From Candidatus Moraniibacteriota bacterium (lineage in GTDB: Bacteria; Patescibacteriota; Minisyncoccia; Moranbacterales; GCA-2747515): DNA of 7,651 nucleotides. The position numbers and the translations under genes are program-made. The notes below the pieces were generated by a model that made no database searches, was not told the DNA's origin, and saw nothing but the letters and a program-made list of their open reading frames with translations. Location: assembly GCA_027016355.1 (NCBI GenBank), contig JALWAF010000130.1:1-7651 (forward strand), given 5' to 3'. Of the stretch, positions 1 through 5,794 are shown piece by piece; within the stretch, counting starts at the first letter, position 1; each line of letters begins with the position of its first letter.

Positions 1-109
1 GGGTATGACCGATAACAACAGGTTGATTGGATGGAAAAGCTTCTGCTAATTCATTTGAATAAATTATTCTTTCATTTTTATCATTGCCCTCACAAAAAGC
101 ACATTTCAT
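1..109 (-). CDS. HIT-family protein, N-terminal fragment (runs off window)
   Basis: The first 36 codons of a gene that continues beyond the left edge. The peptide begins MKCAFCEGND, continues with IIYSNELAEAFPSNQPV and ends VIGHT. This matches the start of histidine-triad nucleotide-binding proteins: a Cys-x-x-Cys pair (C3, C6), a strand around a short Asn-Glu turn, an Ala-Phe, then the P-x-x-x-GHT segment. HIT proteins hydrolyse or transfer nucleotides from nucleoside phosphoramidates, dinucleoside polyphosphates or related substrates; the catalytic HxHxH lies outside the window, so the subgroup (Hint, Fhit or GalT-like) cannot be told. The ATG at 107-109 follows the transposase stop codon (112-114) after 2 bp, with no clear Shine-Dalgarno sequence, so translation may be coupled to the transposase or the upstream gene may have landed there. 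Family call fairly sure; function open. Confidence 0.72.
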   Translation of the reverse strand, partial: MKCAFCEGNDKNERIIYSNELAEAFPSNQPVVIGHT

Positions 110-111
110 AA

Positions 112-792
112 TTATTCTAAAATATATTTATTTAATTCTTTTTTCTCTTTCAATACTTTCGCGTTATTATCTACAAATTCTTCATATTCTTTTACGCTAC
201 CAAATTGATTTAATATTTCTTCCTTATCACATAATACACCTTTTCTCTTTCCTATGAAATCCAGATAACTAGAATATTTCCAATATTTATCTCCACCATG
301 GATAAAATTATTTTGATTTACATAAGCTGATAAATACAAAAGATATTCATTTGAGTCTATGTGAATTGATTTGAATCTGCCTTCGAATAAACTTCCTGTT
401 CTTTTAGATTTTCTGTTGAAGTACATTGTGTATGAAGTACCTAATTTTTGCATGAATTTTTCTATACCTTTTTCTTCTTTTTGTTTCAAGATAAAATGAT
501 AATGATTTGAATTAAGACAATATGTAATAATCTCTACAAGCTTAATACGACTCTTCAAGTGTTCTTCAAGGTTCAACCTAGGGTCGACCCTAGGTTGAAC
601 CTTGTCCCTCTCCATACGCCTCATGTCCCTCCAGATATGCATAAGTCCACTTGTCGTATCATTCACAAGATTCATCGCAAGTAAAAACCGTTTATAGTCC
701 TTATCATCCACAAAAATATCACGCTTATCCACTCCACGATTATAAACATGATAAAATTCATCATTAACTAATTTAGTTTTTCGTATAGCCAT
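112..792 (-). CDS. REP-associated tyrosine transposase (Y1, IS200-like, RAYT)
   Basis: A 226-residue single-strand DNA transposase of the Transposase_17/Y1 HUH superfamily. The order of motifs fits: N-terminal FYHVYNRGVDKRDIF (13-27), the metal-binding HUH motif as NHYHF (H97, H99) after a strand VEIITYCLN, then a helix with the candidate catalytic tyrosine (Y121 or Y124 in SYTMYFN), and the RAYT-type signature SKRTGSLFEGRFKSI (128-142). Family members nick and join hairpin-bearing single-stranded DNA; RAYTs are usually single-copy domesticated enzymes linked to REP palindromes. No TnpB partner is visible. Residues 63-76, in the variable stretch before the HUH strand, are encoded by a 38-bp perfect palindrome, and a second palindrome lies 33 bp upstream of the start. 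No good Shine-Dalgarno sequence is seen before ATG 792; no better start was found. The C-terminal tail (190-226) is charged and not recognised. Confidence 0.9.
   Translation of the reverse strand: MAIRKTKLVNDEFYHVYNRGVDKRDIFVDDKDYKRFLLAMNLVNDTTSGLMHIWRDMRRMERDKVQPRVDPRLNLEEHLKSRIKLVEIITYCLNSNHYHFILKQKEEKGIEKFMQKLGTSYTMYFNRKSKRTGSLFEGRFKSIHIDSNEYLLYLSAYVNQNNFIHGGDKYWKYSSYLDFIGKRKGVLCDKEEILNQFGSVKEYEEFVDNNAKVLKEKKELNKYILE
567..604. repeat. 38-bp perfect palindrome made of three abutting palindromes, inside the transposase gene
   Basis: Bases 567-604 equal their own reverse complement over all 38 positions. The unit divides cleanly into AGGTTCAACCT (569-579), AGGGTCGACCCT (580-591) and AGGTTGAACCT (592-602), flanked by CA and TG. 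Each module starts AGG and ends CCT. It is read in frame as residues 63-76 (KVQPRVDPRLNL within them). It could fold as one long cruciform or three small hairpins, the kind of structure Y1 transposases bind. Confidence 0.9.
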
Positions 793-970
793 ACCAGCAC
801 ACTACCACAAAAACCCAAATTTCCCAAGGCCGGGCCTTGAAAGAAAATTTAATATAACTTCGTTTCATAAATAATCGTATCTCCATGTCTCTTTCCAATA
901 CATACTCTATCATCCAAATTATATTGCCAAGGTCCTTTACCAATATATCGTATGTTATCTATCTCATATC
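793..970. other. intergenic stretch between leuS and the transposase
   Basis: This 178-bp stretch holds the 15-bp palindrome at 825-839. No convincing promoter, terminator or RNA gene was found. A minus-strand frame open from about 983 down to 849 (44 codons, no ATG) gives a mixed-composition peptide ending in IYETKLY. I do not recognise it, and it may be a gene remnant or chance. Confidence 0.4.
825..839. repeat. 15-bp GC-rich palindrome upstream of the transposase
   Basis: CAAGGCC, one central G, then GGCCTTG: a perfect 7-bp stem. The outer CAAGG...CCTTG is shared with the 38-bp palindrome inside the transposase gene. Its place in the leader, 33 bp before the start codon, suits a transposase recognition hairpin or an autoregulatory RNA hairpin. 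It is less likely to be the leuS terminator: it lies about 130 bp beyond the leuS stop and is followed by GGAAATTTGGGTTTTTG rather than an immediate T-run. Confidence 0.6.
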
Positions 971-3900
971 TTATACAACGATACTAATGAGTTTTCCTTG
1001 TACAAAGATAACCTTTCTGATTTCCTTTCCACCTATGTGCTTTTGTACTTTTTCACTTTCTAGTGCTTTTTCTTTTGCTTCGTCCTCTGTTATGTCAGCA
1101 TTTACTGTTATTTTGTCTCTTACCTTTCCATTTACTTGTACTACAAGTGTTATTTCATCATCACTCAAATATTTTTCATCATACTTGGGCCAAGTTTCTT
1201 CTATTAGAAATGTATTATTACCCATCTGGCTCCATAATTCTTGTGTCATATGTGGTGCAAAAGGTGACAAAATTTTCAAAAATTTACCAAAATCTTCTGT
1301 TGAAATATTTTTTTTCTTTTCTAGTTGATTTGCTAGTACCATCATTGCACTTATTGCTGTGTTGTATTTCATCTCTCCTATATCTTCACCTACCTTTTTA
1401 ATTGTTTTGTGTAGTGTCTTTTTCAAAAGCTCTGATGTTTCTCCACTGACATAACCTGACTGATAACTTTTCCAAATTTTTTCTAAGAATTTTCTCGGAC
1501 CAACAAGTCCTTCTGTACTCCATGCAATGGATGCATCAAATGGTCCCATAAACATTTCATAAAGTCGGAAAGTATCAGAACCAAATCTCTCAATTACATC
1601 ATCTGGATTTATCACATTGCCCCACCTTTTACTCATTTTACGTCCATCTTCTGCCATAATAAGTCCGACAGTTTGCAATTTACTAAAAGGCTCATCATAA
1701 TTTACCACACCAATATCATACAAGAACTTATGCCAAAAACGAGCGTAGATTAGGTGTCTAGTAGCATGTTCCGCACCGCCTACATAAAAATCTACTGGTG
1801 ACCAATACTTCTCTTTATCCTTGTCTACAAGTGCTTTGTCATTTTTGGGGTCAATGTAGCGCAAATAATACCAGCTAGACCCCGCCCATTGTGGCATCGT
1901 ATTAGTTTCTCGTTTTGTATCACCTCCACACTCTGGACAAGTAGTATTTACCCATTCATCAATCGCTGCAAGCGGTGATTCTCCTGTACCTGTTGGCTCA
2001 TAGCTCTCAACCTCAGGAAGCTCAAGTGGCAACTCGTCTTCTGGTACAGTAACCACTCCGCATTTATCACAATGAATTAAAGGGATTGGCTCTCCCCAAT
2101 ACCTCTGCCGAGAAAAAACCCAGTCACGAAGTTTATAAGATGTTGTCATTTTTCCGCCAGCTTTCTTGGTTATTTTTTCTTTTATTTCTTTCGAATTTTG
2201 CACGCCGTCAAATTCACTAGAATTTATTAAAATTACATTACCTTTATCATCATTAGTAGTAATCCATGGCTTACTTCCATTGTAATATTTTTCTAACTCT
2301 TTTTCAGATGTACCCTTATTTCCTGAGCCAAAAGGTTGTATCACCATTTTAATAGGTAAATTATATTTTTGAGCAAACTCAAAATCACGCTCATCATGTG
2401 CTGGCACTGCCATAATTGCTCCAGTTCCATAATCAGCCAAGACATAATCCGCTATAAAAATTGGAATCTCTTCACCGTTAACTGGATTAACTGCCATCAC
2501 ACCCTCAAGTCGCACACCAGTTTTTTCTTTCCCTTCGGCAGTTCGTTCTATCTCGGTTTTTTTACTAGCTTCTTTTTGATATGTCCTTACTTCATCTACA
2601 TTTTTGATACACACCCCCTCCGCGTCATTCCCGCGAAGGCGGGAATCTAGTTTTTCATCCTCAGACTTTATCGTATCATCTGGATTCCCGCCTTCGCGGG
2701 AATGACAAGATGATAACATTTCATTAACCAATTCATGTTCCGGAGCAAGTACCATATAAGTAGCACCATACAAAGTGTCAGGTCGTGTTGTAAATACTTT
2801 TACAGCTTGACTGCTATTGTCATTCCCGCGAAGGCGGGAATCTAGTTTTTCATCTAATATATCTAAAATTTCTGGATTCGTATTTTCATTTTGTGTAAAG
2901 TGTTCTTTATTTTCTATATATATCTCTTCTGCATCAGCTTCTCTAATTATATATTCAAAATCTTCTTTTGGTATATAGGGGTCATTAGAATAAATTACTA
3001 TAATTTGATTTATCGATTTTTTTACTTTTTGTAAATTAAAATTTTCAAAAAAATCATCTATTTCTGGAATATTTTTATTCTTTCTAATCGCTGGAGCAAC
3101 AAACAAAACTTTATTTAATTTCAAATCATTTTCTGAAAGATATCTTATAAGAAAAGTAGGCGCCAATGAATGTGCTATAAAAATAGTATTTTTATTGATT
3201 TTTGACAATACATTATTATCAAAAAATTTCTTCCATTCAATATAACTTGGATTATTTGAATTTGGAAAATCTGGATTATAAACACTCAAACCTTTTTGTT
3301 CTAAAAAATGTTTTGTTTCAGAAAACCAACCTTGATCTCCTCGCCCTTCAAAACCATGCATTAAAACAACATCTGTTTTTTCTTCATCACTTTTAATTTT
3401 AAACTCAATCTCAGCACCTTCACTTCGTCCTATCCAATTTCTTTGAAGTTCTTTTATGTGTTCTTGCCAATCAAGTTTATCTAAATCTTCTAAAAGTCTA
3501 TCAGCATAATCTGTGATTTTTATTACCCATTGTGGGAGTTTTTTCTTTTGGATTGGTGTATCACATCGCTCACATGCTCCGTTTTCTAAATCTTCATTTG
3601 CTAGTCCAGTTTTGCATGATGGACACCAGTTTATTGGCTCGTTTGATTGATATACCAAACCTTTTTTGTACATTTGGATAAATGCCCACTGAGTCCACTT
3701 ATAAAACTCTGGGTCCGTAGTTGCGATTTCTCGCTCCCAATCATAATTTAGTGAAATTTTTTCTAGTTGTTTTTTAAATGTTTTGATGTTTTCGTCCGTG
3801 CCAATTCGTGGATGTACTTTATTTTTGAGAGCATGTTGTTCAGCAGGAAGCCCAAAAGCATCCCATCCCATCGGATGAAGCACATTAAAGTTATTCATTT

Positions 3901-4099
3901 TTTTGTACCGTGATATTATATCTGTTGCGATATAGCCTTTTGGATGACCCACATGAAGTCCGGCACCACTGGGATATGGAAACATATCCAAAATATAAAA
4001 TTTCTCTTTGTCAGGATCTTGTGTTGTTTTATAAACATTGGCTTCAATCCATTTTTTGCGCCACTTATCTTCTACTTTTTTATGTTCGTAACGTTCCAT
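971..4099 (-). CDS. leuS: Leucyl-tRNA synthetase with a serine-hydrolase domain inserted in its editing domain
   Basis: Class Ia synthetase charging tRNA-Leu, 1042 residues where about 800-880 is usual. Visible landmarks: HIGH motif as HVGH (49-52) in PYPSGAGLHVGH; zinc ribbon C159/C162/C176/C179; CP1 editing domain with TTRPDTLYGATY (437-448) and VPAHDERD (565-572), including the Asp that positions the mischarged amino group; a second ribbon C677/C680/C721/C724; catalytic LRDWVFSRQRYWG (657-669); KMSK at 821-824, followed by Arg instead of the usual Ser; an anticodon-binding helical region; and the C-terminal domain with VVQVNGKVRDKI and VQGKLISIVV. No insert precedes KMSK. The excess length comes from a hydrolase at about 241-415 and REP-encoded peptides at 416-427 and 465-492. 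I chose ATG 4099 because homologues begin MxxYxHKKVExKW and AAAGG lies 11 bp upstream. The in-frame ATG at 4159 adds 20 residues from a repeat and overlaps the probable -10 box. Confidence 0.96.
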   Translation of the reverse strand: MERYEHKKVEDKWRKKWIEANVYKTTQDPDKEKFYILDMFPYPSGAGLHVGHPKGYIATDIISRYKKMNNFNVLHPMGWDAFGLPAEQHALKNKVHPRIGTDENIKTFKKQLEKISLNYDWEREIATTDPEFYKWTQWAFIQMYKKGLVYQSNEPINWCPSCKTGLANEDLENGACERCDTPIQKKKLPQWVIKITDYADRLLEDLDKLDWQEHIKELQRNWIGRSEGAEIEFKIKSDEEKTDVVLMHGFEGRGDQGWFSETKHFLEQKGLSVYNPDFPNSNNPSYIEWKKFFDNNVLSKINKNTIFIAHSLAPTFLIRYLSENDLKLNKVLFVAPAIRKNKNIPEIDDFFENFNLQKVKKSINQIIVIYSNDPYIPKEDFEYIIREADAEEIYIENKEHFTQNENTNPEILDILDEKLDSRLRGNDNSSQAVKVFTTRPDTLYGATYMVLAPEHELVNEMLSSCHSREGGNPDDTIKSEDEKLDSRLRGNDAEGVCIKNVDEVRTYQKEASKKTEIERTAEGKEKTGVRLEGVMAVNPVNGEEIPIFIADYVLADYGTGAIMAVPAHDERDFEFAQKYNLPIKMVIQPFGSGNKGTSEKELEKYYNGSKPWITTNDDKGNVILINSSEFDGVQNSKEIKEKITKKAGGKMTTSYKLRDWVFSRQRYWGEPIPLIHCDKCGVVTVPEDELPLELPEVESYEPTGTGESPLAAIDEWVNTTCPECGGDTKRETNTMPQWAGSSWYYLRYIDPKNDKALVDKDKEKYWSPVDFYVGGAEHATRHLIYARFWHKFLYDIGVVNYDEPFSKLQTVGLIMAEDGRKMSKRWGNVINPDDVIERFGSDTFRLYEMFMGPFDASIAWSTEGLVGPRKFLEKIWKSYQSGYVSGETSELLKKTLHKTIKKVGEDIGEMKYNTAISAMMVLANQLEKKKNISTEDFGKFLKILSPFAPHMTQELWSQMGNNTFLIEETWPKYDEKYLSDDEITLVVQVNGKVRDKITVNADITEDEAKEKALESEKVQKHIGGKEIRKVIFVQGKLISIVV
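2624..2659. repeat. REP-like palindromic repeat, copy 1 (inside leuS)
   Basis: A 36-bp unit identical to the copy at 2819-2854. Its core is an 8-bp stem, ATTCCCGC and GCGGGAAT, around GAAG. It is translated on the minus strand as DEKLDSRLRGND (residues 481-492). Cores of this type are scattered in many bacterial genomes and resemble Neisseria dRS3 (ATTCCC, eight bases, GGGAAT). Confidence 0.9.
2682..2706. repeat. REP-like palindromic repeat, copy 2, inverted (inside leuS)
   Basis: The same 25-bp core in reverse orientation, differing by one base at its outer end. It is read as CHSREGGNP (residues 465-473). With copy 1 it forms an inverted pair separated by 22 bp, the arrangement called a REPIN when REP singlets pair. 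Confidence 0.9.
2819..2854. repeat. REP-like palindromic repeat, copy 3 (at hydrolase insert boundary in leuS)
   Basis: Identical over 36 bp to copy 1 and in the same orientation, exactly 195 bp (65 codons) away. It encodes DEKLDSRLRGND (residues 416-427) and marks the C-terminal edge of the inserted hydrolase, immediately before NSSQAVKVFTTRPDT of the editing domain. Confidence 0.9.
2855..3379 (-). other. RBBP9/YdeN-like alpha/beta hydrolase domain inserted in LeuRS (residues about 241-415)
   Basis: Between IEFKIKSDEE and VKVFTTRPDT, which are adjacent strands of the CP1 domain in ordinary LeuRS, lies what reads as a complete small serine hydrolase. The order is: strand and oxyanion loop VVLMHGFEG (244-252) with W258; FPNSNNPSYIEW (278-289), matching the PNxxNPxxxEW region of the family; nucleophile elbow IAHSLAP (S311); strand KVLFVAPA (330-337); acid IYSNDPYIP (D373); and histidine KEHFT (H400). 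All three triad residues are present, but the family's GHSLG elbow is AHSLA. Composition differs from the core: five 60-base lines I counted inside the insert (starting 2941, 3001, 3061, 3181, 3241) hold 62 G/C of 300, against 85 of 180 in three core lines (1921, 1981, 3841). RBBP9/YdeN proteins are poorly characterised esterase-like enzymes. The fold is clear; its role within LeuRS is unknown. Confidence 0.85.
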
Positions 4100-4103
4100 A
4101 ATA

Positions 4104-4161
4104 AAAAATACCTTTAAAGTTATATCTATAACCTTATCGCATTTTGATGTTTTTTTCAACT
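4104..4161 (-). repeat. Diverged copy A of the 57-bp hairpin unit, forming the leuS leader
   Basis: Shares nearly all of its length with the identical copies at 5727-5783 and 6516-6572, including the loop and the A-rich lead. The 3' arm differs: TTTATCG of the other copies is TTTAAAGG here, leaving about 9 bp of stem (TAAGGTTAT with ATAACTTTA) and placing AAAGG 11 bp before the leuS ATG. The unit therefore cannot form the full terminator and appears to serve as leader and ribosome binding site. Confidence 0.8.
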
Positions 4162-4186
4162 ATAAAAATTACACCAGTCTACTCAA
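4159..4186 (-). promoter_or_regulatory. Probable sigma-70 promoter of leuS
   Basis: On the minus strand: TTGAGT (4181-4186), 16 bp, TATAGT (4159-4164). The match is 4/6 and 5/6. Transcription would begin about 4150, inside the repeat, giving a leader of roughly 50 bases. In an A+T-rich spacer this is suggestive only. Confidence 0.5.
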
Positions 4187-4213
4187 GACAAAACAAGTTC
4201 ATTATAATTTTTC

Positions 4214-5659
4214 CTAATCATTAGCAAATCTAGTAAATTTAGCAAAAACAGCAATATTATATTGTTCATCATCCCCTTCATTTTGCATTGCGTTTTGGAT
4301 ATAATGTACGATTGTATCTTGCGAAGATGCATGGGAATACTGTTGCAATTCTAACCACTCATATAGAGTAGCTGAATCATCATCATATGTACCTCCAGTT
4401 CCGTCTATATAATTTGCAAATGTTGTGTCATTGATTACTGCACCACTGGTAAAAGTATTTGCCAGATGTTGCATTCTCTCTTGTGTCCATTGATTTCGTA
4501 AATTAGCATCATAAAGCGATACTACAAATTCCGCCAATCGTGCACCGTGCGTCAAATCTTCCATTCTAGTTCTGGAATCTGGATCAATATCAGCTGGCCA
4601 ATAATACCAAGTGAGATAAGTATCATTGTTTGCAGAAGTTTGAGACGTAATATTCCACCAAATATAATTACCTACTTTAGTAACAATATCTCTATAAGAA
4701 TTATCTGGATTTCCAGTAGCGAGGCTGGCACGATACAACTCTACTAACGGCTCAGCTATAATCACTGTTAAATTAATTGGTGCTTCGATACCAGATAAAT
4801 TTACTCTATCTTCATAGTAATTGTTGGGATAGACAAAATACATACCGGTTGTGCTATCACCATAAGGCGAATCATTATCATCGATAAAAGGATTGTGAGC
4901 ATTATAAAGATCATGTACTAAATTGTAATATCTATCGGCATCCGTGCCAAATTCCTGCGAAAGATCTGGATCTTCCTTAACAATTCTAGCAAATGCAGCT
5001 AAAGGATAAGCATGAAGTGCATTAGCCAACATTTCAGAATAACGTTCACCACCATCAGGTCCATAATCATACTCTCTCGTGCCCCATCCAGGTATCACAG
5101 TGCCAGTGCGATCATCAACTCTATTTGTCAAAACATCATTTCCATCTGCAACAATTGTCAATAATTCATCTAGATCACGCAAGACACGTACATCATGAGA
5201 TGCTTCATACATATCAATATATGCACGCAAATATGCACCAGTATCCCATCCGCTCGGATTACTATCAACACCAAACTTACCGACAAAATAATTATCTTTT
5301 ATATCTTGATGTTGACTCAAAAACCAATCGACTTTTTGAGTTAAATCTGGAAAATTTTCATCGCACCAACCACTGGCTGGTAAATTAATAGAACGACGCA
5401 ATGTTAATGTCGCATCTGTTGTATTAGATACACTATCACAATCAACATCACCTGCTGTATTTTCTTGAGGCCAATTTTCTACAGATAATCCTTCTGCATA
5501 GCGAAGAATTGTCAGGGCATCTACCGTTGTCAATTTTTGATCTTGATTTACATCCGCACGCAACGCACCATTACTAGCATCACCAAATATTACAGAGAAT
5601 GCAACAAATAAAACACCCAATACAAGAGGCACAATAAATTTTGTTTTTTGTTTGGTCAT
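4214..5659 (-). CDS. Exported dockerin-containing protein with a helical, probably carbohydrate-active domain
   Basis: 481 residues. Residues 8-25 form a hydrophobic signal sequence or anchor. Two dockerin type I calcium loops follow: ADVNQDQKLTTVDALTILR (D36, N38, D40, D47) and GDVDCDSVSNTTDATLTLR (D71, D73, D75, D82). Residues 105-481 are mostly helical, rich in Asp, Tyr and Trp, with recurring patterns such as YLRAYIDMYEAS, GWGTREYDYG (191-200), PINLTVIIAEPLVELYRAS, YLTWYYWP (348-355) and EDLTHGARLAEF (367-378). These recall alpha/alpha-toroid polysaccharide lyases, uronate epimerases and six-hairpin glycosidases; I cannot name the family, and the acids and His here are only candidate catalytic residues. 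Dockerins bind cohesins, none of which is visible, so the dockerin may bind a partner elsewhere or act as a stalk. No Shine-Dalgarno sequence is evident before ATG 5659. The stop is TAG. Confidence 0.85.
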   Translation of the reverse strand: MTKQKTKFIVPLVLGVLFVAFSVIFGDASNGALRADVNQDQKLTTVDALTILRYAEGLSVENWPQENTAGDVDCDSVSNTTDATLTLRRSINLPASGWCDENFPDLTQKVDWFLSQHQDIKDNYFVGKFGVDSNPSGWDTGAYLRAYIDMYEASHDVRVLRDLDELLTIVADGNDVLTNRVDDRTGTVIPGWGTREYDYGPDGGERYSEMLANALHAYPLAAFARIVKEDPDLSQEFGTDADRYYNLVHDLYNAHNPFIDDNDSPYGDSTTGMYFVYPNNYYEDRVNLSGIEAPINLTVIIAEPLVELYRASLATGNPDNSYRDIVTKVGNYIWWNITSQTSANNDTYLTWYYWPADIDPDSRTRMEDLTHGARLAEFVVSLYDANLRNQWTQERMQHLANTFTSGAVINDTTFANYIDGTGGTYDDDSATLYEWLELQQYSHASSQDTIVHYIQNAMQNEGDDEQYNIAVFAKFTRFAND

Positions 5660-5685
5660 AAAATTATCATTTCATTTATCACATT

Positions 5686-5715
5686 ATTTTATCTAAATAT
5701 TTTTTGCGATTACAA
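5686..5715 (-). promoter_or_regulatory. Possible promoter of the dockerin gene
   Basis: On the minus strand: TTGTAA (5710-5715), 18 bp, TAAAAT (5686-5691), about 30 bp before the start codon. The match is 4/6 and 5/6. It lies just downstream of hairpin copy B, so the gene should be transcribed separately from its upstream neighbour. Confidence 0.4.
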
Positions 5716-5726
5716 ATTTCATAATG

Positions 5727-5783
5727 AAAAATACGATAAAGTTATATCTATAACCTTATCGCATTTTGATGTTTTTTTCAACT
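5727..5783 (-). terminator. 57-bp hairpin unit, copy B: intrinsic terminator of the 211-residue membrane protein gene
   Basis: In minus-strand RNA, AAAATGCGATAAGGTTAT pairs with ATAACTTTATCGTATTTT around loop AGAT (bases 5728-5767): 18 pairs including two G-U, followed by one more U. It begins 27 bp after the stop codon at 5795. The two G-U pairs would be A-C mismatches in plus-strand RNA, which favours minus-strand function. Identical over 57 bp to copy C. Confidence 0.82.
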
Positions 5784-5794
5784 CAACTACCTAC

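Noticed and set aside
849..983. 44-codon minus-strand frame after leuS ending IYETKLY
   Set aside because: There is no ATG, it partly overlaps the end of leuS and it has no recognisable family. An open frame of this length can occur by chance, although the mixed composition left some doubt.
885..1401. Two plus-strand open frames (885-1328 and 1063-1401)
   Set aside because: Both are antisense to the conserved C-terminal part of leuS and have Ser/Phe/Leu-rich, low-information translations.
2369..2650. Plus-strand open frame ending in VIPAKAGI
   Set aside because: It is antisense to leuS. The ending is the well-known spurious translation of the REP palindrome in this orientation, not a gene.
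2624..2706. CRISPR-like array
   Set aside because: There are only three copies in mixed orientation, read through in frame within leuS, with no regular spacers.
4100..4159. A 20-residue N-terminal extension of LeuRS from ATG 4159
   Set aside because: The extension is encoded by the repeat unit and overlaps the likely -10 box, and LeuRS homologues begin at the downstream Met.
5125..5388. Plus-strand open frame rich in His and Tyr
   Set aside because: It is antisense to the dockerin protein gene. The His/Tyr bias mirrors the Asp/Met/Ile codons of the real gene.
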